The notes under the pieces are model-generated. The model worked only from the letters and a program-made list of their open reading frames with translations. It did not search any database and had not been told where the DNA came from. This document shows positions 7,983 through 14,939 of a DNA stretch of 17,347 nt, one piece after another; the stretch's first letter is position 1, and each line of letters opens with the position of its first letter. Source of the DNA: Paraktedonobacter sp035294465 (GTDB taxonomy: Bacteria > Chloroflexota > Ktedonobacteria > Ktedonobacterales > Ktedonobacteraceae); the NCBI GenBank assembly GCA_035294465.1, contig DATGKW010000162.1:1-17347 (forward strand). Direction: 5' to 3'. Made by a program: the position numbers and the translations under genes.

Positions 7983-8071
7983 GCGATGCAGAGAAGAGAA
8001 TCAGTTCATCCCGTCAATTGCCGGATATGGGGCTATCTGGACAACACTCAACTCTCTGGAAAGGGCACCTG

Positions 8072-8404
8072 ATGGCAAATGAAACGCTGGGAGTCGTGCG
8101 GATTGCACCGCAAGTACTCTCAACCATCGTTACAAACGCAGCGCTGGAGATCCCAGGCGTAGTGCGGATGGCCCAACCTCAAGACCAATGGATACGCTGG
8201 CTGGGACACAATGTACCCCACCAGGGCGTTTCTTTGACCGTAAAGGAGAATACCGTCTCGGCTGACCTCTATCTCGTAGTAAAAATGGGAACCGACATCG
8301 TCAGCGTGGGTACCGCCGTCCAGGAAGAAGTCGCCGCTGCCCTTGAGCATATCGTAGGCATGCAGGTCCAGGAAGTGAATGTCTACATCCAGGATGTAAC
8401 ATAA
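8072..8404 (+). CDS. Asp23/Gls24 family envelope stress response protein
   Basis: A 110-residue protein of the Asp23/Gls24 (DUF322) family, small soluble proteins linked to envelope or alkaline stress and often encoded before nusB. It shows the family pattern: an N-terminal VVRIAPQVLSTIVTNAALEIPGV segment, a central strand LYLVVKMGTDI, an amphipathic helix TAVQEEVAAALEHIVG, and a C-terminal EVNVYIQDV strand. No membrane segment is present. The ATG at 8072 is preceded by AGGG; the frame is open from a TTG at 8018 but that part is not family-like. The neighbouring nusB is the usual partner in Firmicutes and Chloroflexota. Confidence 0.9.
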   Translation: MANETLGVVRIAPQVLSTIVTNAALEIPGVVRMAQPQDQWIRWLGHNVPHQGVSLTVKENTVSADLYLVVKMGTDIVSVGTAVQEEVAAALEHIVGMQVQEVNVYIQDVT

Positions 8405-8415
8405 GCTCTGCCTGA

Positions 8416-8434
8416 CCACTCAGCATTTGAGTGG
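8416..8434 (+). repeat. Perfect hairpin after the Asp23 gene
   Basis: CCACTCA (8416-8422) pairs perfectly with TGAGTGG (8428-8434) around a five-base loop, 12 bases after the stop codon. No T-run follows, so it is not a classical terminator; it may stabilise the 3' end or be a processing site. Confidence 0.5.
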
Positions 8435-8546
8435 CCGACCAGACAATGTACGAGTGTATACTGGATAGCGTAACAAACACACCAATTCATACAAACTACC
8501 GGAGAGCTTTTCGACAGTTCAGAGAAGATAACCACACGAGGAAAGT

Positions 8547-8993
8547 ATGCCAATAGGGATACGCAGACAGGCGCGGATGATCGCGCTGCAAACACTCTAC
8601 GAATATGATACCGCGCACCACGCACCTGAGGAGGTCTTGCAGCGTCACATTGAGGAGCGCCACCTGCAACCTAAAGTGGTGGAATACGCGAATGAACTGG
8701 TCGTGGGTGTTTGCAACCATCTGGCAGATATCGATGCCCATATCCAGAGTGCGGCCCGTGAATGGCCATTACAACAAATGGCGCGCGTGGACAAGAACAT
8801 TCTCAGGCTTGCAATCTACGAAATTCTGTTTAATAATACGGTACCAGCGAAGGCGGCCATCAATGAAGCTGTGGAACTCGCCAAGCTCTTTGGCAGTAAC
8901 ACTTCCAGCCGGTTTATCAATGGCGTCCTTGGTACAATATTTAACCGGGCACAACAACAGCCCACCCCTATTGCTGAAAGCGAGGTGAAATAG
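8547..8993 (+). CDS. nusB: Transcription antitermination factor NusB
   Basis: An RNA-binding helical protein that, with NusE (S10), binds boxA in rRNA leaders to support antitermination. The 148-residue length is typical. Family hallmarks are the N-terminal RRQARMIALQTLYEYD, the VGVCNHLADIDAHI segment, WPLQQMARVDKNILRLAIYEILFN, and the C-terminal AINEAVELAKLFG...SSRFINGVLGTI. The ATG at 8547 follows GAGGAAAG. Its stop codon overlaps the acpP start by one base, so the two are translationally coupled. Confidence 0.97.
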   Translation: MPIGIRRQARMIALQTLYEYDTAHHAPEEVLQRHIEERHLQPKVVEYANELVVGVCNHLADIDAHIQSAAREWPLQQMARVDKNILRLAIYEILFNNTVPAKAAINEAVELAKLFGSNTSSRFINGVLGTIFNRAQQQPTPIAESEVK

Positions 8994-9229
8994 TGGCAAC
9001 CGTTTCTGAGCGTCTCAAAAAGATTATTGTGGATCAGCTTGGCGTTGATGAGAGCGAGGTCGTTCCCAGCGCTTCTTTTGTTGAAGATCTCAACGCAGAT
9101 TCCCTGGACCTGGTCGAGCTGATTATGTCCCTGGAAGAGGAATTCAAGCTGCAAATCTCAGATGAAGACGCCGAAAAGATCACAACTGTTCAGGAGGCTG
9201 AAGATTATATAGAAGAGCACCTGAAGTAA
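8993..9229 (+). CDS. acpP: Acyl carrier protein
   Basis: A 78-residue acidic protein that carries growing acyl chains on a 4'-phosphopantetheine arm. The attachment site is Ser37 in NADSLDLVEL, and the rest (VSERLKKIIVDQLGV..., LEEEFKLQISDEDAEKITTVQEAEDYI) matches AcpP throughout. The start is GTG at 8993, sharing its G with the nusB TAG stop; GAGGTG lies just upstream. Its position after nusB, not after fabG, is unlike the common fab operon order; rnc, often the next gene, is absent. Confidence 0.97.
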   Translation: MATVSERLKKIIVDQLGVDESEVVPSASFVEDLNADSLDLVELIMSLEEEFKLQISDEDAEKITTVQEAEDYIEEHLK

Positions 9230-9280
9230 TTCATTATTCTTTTCCACACATCCTGAACTGCATACGTGGTGGGATATTCT

Positions 9281-9310
9281 GCCGGGCAGGTTCTTTCTAT
9301 CTTGCCCGGC
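9281..9310 (+). terminator. Hairpin after acpP, possible terminator
   Basis: GCCGGGCA (9281-9288) pairs perfectly with TGCCCGGC (9303-9310) around a 14-base loop. It is GC-rich and sits about 50 bases after acpP, a good place for a terminator, but no T-run follows, so termination would need another factor. Confidence 0.5.
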
Positions 9311-9451
9311 GCAATACCTCACCAATGAGAAAAAGACGTTCCTCTCGTTTTGTTGTTCTTCCGTTTTTCCATGTCACAATCTTCACTGGTCGTGCATCTT
9401 AGTAATTGGAAGCGCAATCTCATAGATGCGCGAAGAGCTAAAGAGTAGGTC

Positions 9452-10252
9452 GTGGACACATTGCCAGCCGCGCAGGCGGTGGAAGTACTCATTTCTAAAT
9501 ACGGCAAGCTGGTCTTCCATACAATCTATGGCCTGACCGGCGATTGGGAAGAGAGCCAGGATCTGACCCAGGATACATTCCACCAGGCTCTGAAAGCGAT
9601 TGATGCGGCGCGCGCAAAAAGCGGCGAGCATTTTTCCGACAAAGCCTGGCTGCTGCGTATTGCTCTCAATACGGTGCTGATGCAGCGCCGCCGGCATGGC
9701 CTGTTCCATTTTATTCCTTTTTCACGCTTATCTAAACAGAAACAGGTGGGTGAGCAGGCTGAGGCATATGCCTCGACGCTCGATGGCCTGCATGAACGCG
9801 CGGCAGTGGTTCAGCCCACTGGCTACGGAATCACGGAGAGCGAGGATCTGGCAACCCTGGTCGCCGAACAGGACGCGGTCAGGCGCACCCTGGCCCGCTT
9901 GAGTGAGCCACTGCGCGTCTGCCTCATACTCTCGATCATTGGGCAGTTCTCTAACAGTGAGATCGCCTCGATGCTTAATCTGGCGGAGACCGCGGTTCGC
10001 CAGCGCCTGGTGCGAGCGCGCAAGCAATTTCAAGAGTTATATCGGTTGGAAAATGGTGAGGAGGTCTACGATTTGACCTCGGAAACGTCTGTAGCCCGGC
10101 CTGCGGAGGCCAATGCAGAAAATCAGCAGTATCGTACTGAACGCGTTGAGAGCCGTGAACTGCACACATCCAGGCAGGCTCACCCCTCAGCGAATTGGAG
10201 GAATCATGCGGAACGACTCTATCGAAACCCTGCTGTTACGCCACTACGGTAG
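9452..10252 (+). CDS. ECF-type RNA polymerase sigma factor
   Basis: A 266-residue sigma-70-family protein of extracytoplasmic-function type. Sigma region 2 covers about 10-80, with the core-binding/promoter-melting segment around DWEESQDLTQDTFHQALKAI (31-50) and KAWLLRIALNTVL. A linker (85-140) precedes region 4 (about 142-195), whose helix-turn-helix is SNSEIASMLNLAETAVRQRLVRARK. After residue 200 there is a polar, probably disordered 65-residue tail, longer than in a minimal ECF sigma. The GTG at 9452 is the best start because homology begins about ten residues later; the ribosome site is weak. The tail overlaps the next gene by 47 bases. Its target promoters and signal are not evident. Confidence 0.92.
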   Translation: MDTLPAAQAVEVLISKYGKLVFHTIYGLTGDWEESQDLTQDTFHQALKAIDAARAKSGEHFSDKAWLLRIALNTVLMQRRRHGLFHFIPFSRLSKQKQVGEQAEAYASTLDGLHERAAVVQPTGYGITESEDLATLVAEQDAVRRTLARLSEPLRVCLILSIIGQFSNSEIASMLNLAETAVRQRLVRARKQFQELYRLENGEEVYDLTSETSVARPAEANAENQQYRTERVESRELHTSRQAHPSANWRNHAERLYRNPAVTPLR

Positions 10253-10487
10253 CGCAGCTCCGGTTCCTGTGAACCTGGAACAGCAGCTGAAAATGATGGT
10301 TCACAGAGAAGCTGCCCGGCAGCAAACCGTAAGCAACTGGAACCAGCGCCGCATCAGCCGCCGCAGAGTTCTCCAACTGGTAACGTTTAGCGGTGCAAGC
10401 GTGGGCGCCGCAGTGGCTGTTGGCATCAACACCCTGCACAATACGCTCACGGCACATACCGTCAGAAGACCAGCATATTCTTTGTAG
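10206..10487 (+). CDS. Small protein with twin-arginine-like motif and one hydrophobic segment
   Basis: A 93-residue protein that I do not recognise. The ATG at 10206 has GGAGG four bases upstream, and the first 47 bases lie inside the end of the sigma gene, so translation is probably coupled. Residues 1-45 are polar, with a helix-like EQQLKMMVHREAARQQ segment; SRRRVLQL (51-58) starts a weakly hydrophobic stretch to about 74 (VTFSGASVGAAVAVG), followed by about 18 residues. This matches the S/T-R-R-x-[hydrophobic] Tat signal core, though the n-region is long and no clear AxA cleavage site is seen. Given its place right after an ECF sigma gene, it could alternatively be a single-pass anti-sigma factor. 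tatA and tatC follow. Confidence 0.7.
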   Translation: MRNDSIETLLLRHYGSAAPVPVNLEQQLKMMVHREAARQQTVSNWNQRRISRRRVLQLVTFSGASVGAAVAVGINTLHNTLTAHTVRRPAYSL

Positions 10488-10523
10488 GTAGATTACTGCG
10501 AAGGCATCTGTCTATGCTGACGC

Positions 10524-10551
10524 TTGCAAAAAATACAAAGCTGTATATTCT
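10524..10551 (+). promoter_or_regulatory. Possible tatA promoter with palindrome
   Basis: TTGCAA (10524-10529), a 16-base spacer and TATTCT (10546-10551) give a weak sigma-70-like match just before tatA. A perfect inverted repeat CTGTA-TATTC-TACAG (10541-10555) covers the -10 region. Confidence 0.3.
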
Positions 10552-10577
10552 ACAGTGTTCAGAAAGGACCGTCCATC

Positions 10578-10871
10578 ATGTTTGGAGGATTTCACGCCTG
10601 GGACCTGATCATCGTTCTCGTTATCGCTCTGCTGATTTTTGGCCCGAAAAAGCTCCCAGAGATGGGGTCGGCTATCGGTAAGAGCATCAAGGAGTTCCGT
10701 AAGGGCATGAACGAGCTTTCTAACCCCGACATCCCCAGAAAGAGCGAACTGAGCGCTCCCAAAGAGATGCATAGTGAAACCAGCACATTCTCTGCCAGCA
10801 AGGACACTCCTGGCGAAACCAGTCCATCTTATACCAGCGAAGAAGCCAGCGCGCAGGCCCCGAACGATTAG
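10578..10871 (+). CDS. tatA: Sec-independent protein translocase subunit TatA
   Basis: Forms the pore-like oligomer of the twin-arginine translocase that exports folded proteins across the cytoplasmic membrane. The 97-residue protein has the short N-terminal membrane helix (about 5-21, AWDLIIVLVIALLIFG), the invariant hinge FGPKKLPE (20-27), the amphipathic helix MGSAIGKSIKEFRKGM, and a long polar Ser/Thr/Glu-rich tail, as in TatA. The ATG at 10578 is chosen because the mature family N-terminus starts there; AAAGGA lies upstream. It is followed by tatC after 33 bases. With no tatB visible, this resembles a minimal TatAC system. Confidence 0.95.
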   Translation: MFGGFHAWDLIIVLVIALLIFGPKKLPEMGSAIGKSIKEFRKGMNELSNPDIPRKSELSAPKEMHSETSTFSASKDTPGETSPSYTSEEASAQAPND

Positions 10872-10904
10872 GGCCTGCCGCCTGCACTGGCTTGGAGAGA
10901 AGAT

Positions 10905-11741
10905 ATGGCAACCAGAAATGTAGAGGAAGATCCACTGGAGGCACTGGGCAACCTCTTCTCCGGTGGTGACGAAAACACAGACCCCGATGATCCCTCAGCC
11001 ATGACGCTGGTGGAACACCTGGAAGAATTGCGCTGGCGCATCTTCAAATCGTTGATCGCCATTGTGGTTTTCTCGATTGTAGCCTTCATCTTCCATGTGC
11101 AGCTCATGAATTTTCTTACCTGGCCTCTGCCCCCGGGCTCAAACGTTCTGGCGGGACATACAGGTGACAAGCTGGTCGTTACCGGCGTCGGGGAGGGTTT
11201 TACTACGTATCTGCTGGTATCTCTCGCCTTCGGCTTTCTTGGAGCTCTCCCGGTGATTCTGTACCAGCTCTGGGCCTTTATCTCCCCCGGCCTCTACGCC
11301 CATGAGAAGAAGCACGCCGTCCCGTTCATCATTGCCGGCCTGGTTCTTTTTGTGGCCGGTCTGGCCCTGGGTTACGTCGTTTTACAATATCCAATCCACT
11401 GGCTGATCAATTTTGCATCCGACAATTTTACCACCCTGATCTCGGCAGGCAACTACTTTACGTTTATCGCATACTTCATGCTGGCGTTCGGGATTGTGTT
11501 TGAGATCCCGCTGGTCTTAACCTTTCTCTCGATCATTGGGATGATCACGGCGGAAACGTTGACCAGAAAACGCGCGGTCGTACACGTGAGTATGTGGATT
11601 GCTGCGACGGTCCTTACGCCTGGCGCAGACCCCTATAGCCCGGTGATCCTGGGCGCGGCCATGTCCTTCCTGTTCGAGCTATCCATCATCTTTATCAAGG
11701 TTAGCCAGCGCATGCGCGAACGCAACGAGGCCGCTGCATAG
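10905..11741 (+). CDS. tatC: Sec-independent protein translocase subunit TatC
   Basis: The Tat component that recognises twin-arginine signals and recruits TatA. The 278-residue protein has a cytosolic N-terminal region of about 40 residues, longer than usual and acidic, followed by the hallmark HLEELRWRI (38-46) and six membrane helices (about 46-66, 100-122, 139-161, 184-206, 224-239 and 245-265). Further signature segments are YQLWAFISPGLYAHEKK (120-136), FEIPLVLTFL (199-208) and TPGADPYSP...LFE (238-258). The ATG at 10905 has GAGAGAAG upstream. It completes a tatAC pair and faces the MFS gene tail to tail. Confidence 0.97.
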   Translation: MATRNVEEDPLEALGNLFSGGDENTDPDDPSAMTLVEHLEELRWRIFKSLIAIVVFSIVAFIFHVQLMNFLTWPLPPGSNVLAGHTGDKLVVTGVGEGFTTYLLVSLAFGFLGALPVILYQLWAFISPGLYAHEKKHAVPFIIAGLVLFVAGLALGYVVLQYPIHWLINFASDNFTTLISAGNYFTFIAYFMLAFGIVFEIPLVLTFLSIIGMITAETLTRKRAVVHVSMWIAATVLTPGADPYSPVILGAAMSFLFELSIIFIKVSQRMRERNEAAA

Positions 11742-11770
11742 TCCCTGTTACGTTTGTTCACAAGATAGAT

Positions 11771-11810
11771 TGAGGGCAATCAAGGCAAAACAGCCTTATG
11801 ATTGTCCTCA
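11771..11810. terminator. Long hairpin at the tatC/MFS convergent junction
   Basis: TGAGGGCAATCA (11771-11782) pairs with TGATTGTCCTCA (11799-11810) over 12 positions with one G-U wobble, continued by AGGC/GCCT (11783-11786 with 11793-11796) around a six-base loop. It can fold on both strands and spans the stop codon of the MFS gene. No long T-run follows on either side, so its role as a two-way terminator is likely but not certain. Confidence 0.6.
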
Positions 11811-13156
11811 GTCATGTATGTGAGGGGAAGTTTTGACCTCTTCCTGCCGAATCGACCCCAGAGCAACACAATTGTCGCCAGGTAACAGGCGGCCGCGCCA
11901 ATAAACAGTGGCCCGTAACCAGCATACACAATAATCAATCCTCCCAGCGAGGAGGTAATTGCCCAGGCTACTTGATAGCTCGCCTGATAGGCGCTGTTGG
12001 CAATCCCCCGATGTTGTTCTTCAACTTCTTCCATTGAAAAGACCTGCAGCACGCCTTGAGACATGTCCATCAGGCCCTCACGCAATGGGTAGAGGCCGGT
12101 TGCCAGAGGTAGAGAACCGGTGAGGCCAATTGTGAGCAGAAGAGGCAGGCTGGAGAGGCGTGTCAGGATAATCGAATTGACGCGACCCAGCCGGCGAGCA
12201 AGCCAGGGCGCGCATAGAGTAGTCAGCGCGGTGAGGCCGTTGGCAGCTCCATCCGCCAGACCGAAAAGCTCCGACGAGGCGTTGAGGTGACGCACAAAGA
12301 AGAGATTGAAATACGGAATGATCAGGCCGGCTCCCAGACCTGTCAGCGTCTGCACCAGGATCAGGGCTACAAAAGGGCTGAGTATCAGCATACGTAGATA
12401 GGCCGGCCGTATCCAGCGGCGCGTGGAGGCTAGCCATATACGCCAGGGCAGCGACCTCCGACCACGCGCAAAAGGTCTTCTCTCACGAATCACTTGCGGA
12501 CGGTCGTTGCTGAGCAAGAACAGGGGAATAAAACTCGGAATGGCAATCAGCCCAGCAACCAACATGGAGAGCTGGTATGAACGTGGCTCCGCCTGGCCAG
12601 CCAGCAGCCAGTTGACCCGAGGAGAGAGCGGAGCCATCCACCATAAGCTGTGCGCGAACCAGATGGGCAAAGCCCCTCCCAGGACCTCACCCAGCACCAC
12701 TGCAATCTGGGTGAGCGCGATATTCAGGCTGAACAGATCCGGGCGTTCGAGGGGCAAACTGTTGCGAGTCAAAAAAGGTGCGTTGATCACCAGGGAAAAG
12801 GCTGTGCCTACACCGGTAAGAAAAGCACACACAAATAAAGGCCCCGGCTGGCGGAAGAGAATCGCTCCGATTCCCGCCACGCCGATTAGCAAGCTGGAGC
12901 CAATCAAGATCCCTTTTCCACTCCAGCGATCAATGCAGACACCGGCCGGGAAGATCGCCAGGCCCGCCCCAATGGTGCCAACAAAAAGAATCGCTCCGAC
13001 AAAATCCGCCTTGTAACCCAGCGAGGTCAGGTAGAGGTTATATAACACCAGGAAGATGCCGGTGGTCATGCCACTGAGAGCGTTGCTCAACAGGTAGAGG
13101 CGGGCATTGCGCTGAAAACGGCCAAATTGTCGTAGATATTCGATGCCACGCTGCAT
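11780..13156 (-). CDS. MFS transporter
   Basis: A 458-residue polytopic membrane protein with about 12 hydrophobic helices, typical in length for the major facilitator superfamily. The region near residue 70-85 (FPAGVCIDRWSGKGILIG) resembles the MFS motif A between helices 2 and 3 (GxLxDRxGRK), and a large cytosolic loop with many Arg residues (about 217-250) separates the two halves. The substrate cannot be told from sequence; drug or metabolite efflux are common for such proteins. The ATG at 13156 has no clear ribosome site and lies 14 bases after the preceding gene, so translation is probably coupled to it. The last codons form part of a long hairpin. Confidence 0.9.
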   Translation of the reverse strand: MQRGIEYLRQFGRFQRNARLYLLSNALSGMTTGIFLVLYNLYLTSLGYKADFVGAILFVGTIGAGLAIFPAGVCIDRWSGKGILIGSSLLIGVAGIGAILFRQPGPLFVCAFLTGVGTAFSLVINAPFLTRNSLPLERPDLFSLNIALTQIAVVLGEVLGGALPIWFAHSLWWMAPLSPRVNWLLAGQAEPRSYQLSMLVAGLIAIPSFIPLFLLSNDRPQVIRERRPFARGRRSLPWRIWLASTRRWIRPAYLRMLILSPFVALILVQTLTGLGAGLIIPYFNLFFVRHLNASSELFGLADGAANGLTALTTLCAPWLARRLGRVNSIILTRLSSLPLLLTIGLTGSLPLATGLYPLREGLMDMSQGVLQVFSMEEVEEQHRGIANSAYQASYQVAWAITSSLGGLIIVYAGYGPLFIGAAACYLATIVLLWGRFGRKRSKLPLTYMTEDNHKAVLP

Positions 13157-13170
13157 AAGACGGGCGAGGT

Positions 13171-13749
13171 TCAGCGAGCCGATTGGGTAATGACGATCTC
13201 TTGTTCCAGGGGCCGTTCCTCTTCTCTCCTCTCTACATCCCCGGCGTCTCTCCCCTCTGCGACTTCGGACGGCGCGCGCTCAACCAGAGTAGCATATTCG
13301 GGGAAAATGGGAGATTTCCTCCTCCGACCGGGCAGGAAGAAAGCTCTGGCCATAGCTTTCACCATCTCGCTGCGCGCGCGAACCTCGATGGCAACGTTCG
13401 CTACGCGATTGCTGCCCTGCTCAACTTTCTCTTCGATGGTGCCGGCTCTGGCAGACAGCCCGTCAACCATGCCGGGCACCCGGCTCACGACCGAGATAAT
13501 CTTGTTATCGGCTATTCCCTGCGGCAGGGTCTCGCCACGCTGCGAAGCAGTTAGTGCTTCATTGAGCTGATTGACCAATGGGCGAATTCGTTTGATCAGT
13601 TCTGCCTTCTCGCGCACCCAGGAAAAGCCGAACATCAAAGCTGCGGCCAGAACCAGATTCAGAAGCATTGAGATAAAAAGATAGCATGCCAGGATAATTG
13701 CCGCTGCCTGCCCCCAGGGCGCCACAGCGCCGAGTAGCGTATGGTTCAT
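13171..13749 (-). CDS. Membrane-anchored coiled-coil protein, unknown function
   Basis: A 192-residue protein with one N-terminal hydrophobic helix (about 10-40), followed by a long amphipathic region with repeated small and charged residues (RIRPLVNQLNEALTASQ..., MVDGLSARAGTIEEKVEQGSNRVANVAIEVRARSEMVKAMARAFF), then an Arg-rich stretch and an acidic tail. This resembles DUF948-like helical proteins, but I do not assign a family. The ATG at 13749 follows GGAGGTG by eight bases; a TTG at 13776 would add nine residues. It starts one base after the end of the upstream gene, so the two are a tightly coupled pair. Confidence 0.75.
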   Translation of the reverse strand: MNHTLLGAVAPWGQAAAIILACYLFISMLLNLVLAAALMFGFSWVREKAELIKRIRPLVNQLNEALTASQRGETLPQGIADNKIISVVSRVPGMVDGLSARAGTIEEKVEQGSNRVANVAIEVRARSEMVKAMARAFFLPGRRRKSPIFPEYATLVERAPSEVAEGRDAGDVERREEERPLEQEIVITQSAR

Positions 13750-13750
13750 C

Positions 13751-14254
13751 TTATTCACCTCCGCCGGCAGCTTCAATCATCTGCATCTGCTGCCGCCTGC
13801 GTTCCTCGGCACGTGTTCGCGCGTGTCCTCTGCCCAGAAAGACTTTGAGCATCTGCCGACTCGCCAGTATCAAAGCGGTGGCCCGTATCCCTGGAGCGAG
13901 CGCATACTCCGTAGTCAGATGTGCGGCCGTGGCTACTACCCCGGCAGTCCTGCCGGCATGATGCGCTGTCTCTTTCACCTTCTCGGCGGTCTCTTTCGCC
14001 ACCTCAACTGTCTCCGTAGCTGAACTGAGCAGCGGCTTCATTTCGTTGCGCATAACTGCTATCGTTCGTATCAACATTACCACAGCGTAGATTAGCAGGG
14101 CGGTTGCAAATAACGAGAAAAAGGCCAGAATGATCAAGATAATGTAGAGCACGGTCAAAAGACGTCCGAAAATGCCCGCAACGATCAGGCCCCCCACCAG
14201 TATAAAGAGCAAGATAGCCCCTATGATTTCTGCATAGCGCAACGCACGTCGCAT
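13751..14254 (-). CDS. Small membrane protein with two N-terminal helices, unknown function
   Basis: A 167-residue protein. Two hydrophobic segments (about 9-32 and 34-63) are followed by an amphipathic helix with Glu/Lys/Thr/Ala repeats (EMKPLLSSATETVEVAKETAEKVKETAHHAG), a more hydrophobic stretch (100-138) and a basic tail. The Thr/Glu/Lys repeat is like that of several small stress or LEA-like proteins, but the function is unknown. The ATG at 14254 has GAGAGGTG just upstream and a TATAAT promoter 40 bases before. It is the first gene of a minus-strand trio with 13171-13749 and the MFS transporter; the pair might form a membrane complex, which is inference. Confidence 0.8.
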   Translation of the reverse strand: MRRALRYAEIIGAILLFILVGGLIVAGIFGRLLTVLYIILIILAFFSLFATALLIYAVVMLIRTIAVMRNEMKPLLSSATETVEVAKETAEKVKETAHHAGRTAGVVATAAHLTTEYALAPGIRATALILASRQMLKVFLGRGHARTRAEERRRQQMQMIEAAGGGE

Positions 14255-14576
14255 AGAACACCTCTCAATAATTTTTTCGCCGCTACTTGGATTATAGCCT
14301 ACAGGGCTAAAGAGTTCTACCCACTTTGCCTTACTGGCTTGCGATAAAAGTGAGTCTGCCTCTCACAACCCGCGTCATCTCTCGCCTGAGATTTGCACGC
14401 GGCTTTGCCATGCATTGGTTTCATGAGATTGTGAAACGAGCGAGAGCTGCAGGCGCGTATACACATCACAACCGAATTCAGGCATGTTCTGAATAAACAC
14501 TCAAACAGATGTGCAGGGGAAACGCTGAAATACTCCAATACGTGCTATATGTAGGAAGAAACAAGGAGGAAAAACG
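14255..14576. other. 322-base divergent intergenic region with clustered inverted repeats
   Basis: No gene is supported here. Inverted repeats seen on the plus strand: GTGAG/CTCAC (14350-14366), CTCTCGC (14379-14385) with GCGAGAG (14440-14446) enclosing GTTTCA/TGAAAC (14418-14437), and ATTCAG/CTGAAT (14476-14494). They may fold as a leader of the gene at 14577, or be operator sites. The minus-strand promoter at 14291-14319 lies here too. Confidence 0.4.
14291..14319 (-). promoter_or_regulatory. Candidate promoter of the minus-strand membrane-protein trio
   Basis: On the minus strand a perfect TATAAT (14296-14291) lies 17 bases from TAGAAC (14319-14314; 3 of 6 matches to TTGACA), 37 bases before the start codon. 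A palindrome TAGCC-TACAG-GGCTA (14295-14309) overlaps the -10 box and the spacer and may bind a regulator. Confidence 0.45.
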
Positions 14577-14939
14577 ATGTTCTCTCTCATTCTGGCATCT
14601 GGAGTCACCATCAATATTGGTGGTCATGTCTGGTCTTTCAGTTTGAACTTTCTCGTCTACTTGCTTATGGCAGCCATTATAGGCTCTGTAGCTGAGATCA
14701 TTCTTGGCTGGCGCGCGCCTCTGGGCATCATTGGGGCGATAGTCGCGGCGCTGGTAGGCATCTGGTTGATGACGCAAGTCATCATCATCTCAGGGGTCGG
14801 GGATTATAATATTCCCACCACGCCACCGATTCCCCTCATTCGCTCGCTGGTTGGCGCGATCATTCTGATTGCCATCTGGCATTTTCTCTTCGGCGGCCTC
14901 TTCCGTGGTAGTAGTCGCCGCTCTACCGCAGCATCATAG
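14577..14939 (+). CDS. GlsB/YeaQ/YmgE-like membrane protein
   Basis: A 120-residue membrane protein with three hydrophobic segments (about 22-43, 48-70 and 86-109). The middle part GWRAPLGIIGAIVAALVGIWL matches the glycine-rich core of the GlsB/YeaQ/YmgE (transglycosylase-associated) family, whose members are stress-linked inner-membrane proteins of unclear biochemical role. It is longer than the usual 80-90 residues because of an N-terminal extension and an insertion (residues 74-85, Thr/Pro-rich). The ATG follows AAGGAGG by seven bases. Two terminator-like hairpins lie directly after it. Confidence 0.8.
   Translation: MFSLILASGVTINIGGHVWSFSLNFLVYLLMAAIIGSVAEIILGWRAPLGIIGAIVAALVGIWLMTQVIIISGVGDYNIPTTPPIPLIRSLVGAIILIAIWHFLFGGLFRGSSRRSTAAS

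Noticed and set aside
12423..13016. 197-codon plus-strand ORF inside the MFS gene
   Set aside because: Antisense shadow; very rich in Lys, Arg, Ser and Pro, as expected for the complement of hydrophobic codons.
14520..14576. ECF-type promoter (GGGAAAC, 17 bases, CGTGC) before the GlsB-like gene
   Set aside because: The match to GGAAC/CGTC consensus is too loose to claim without other genomic examples.
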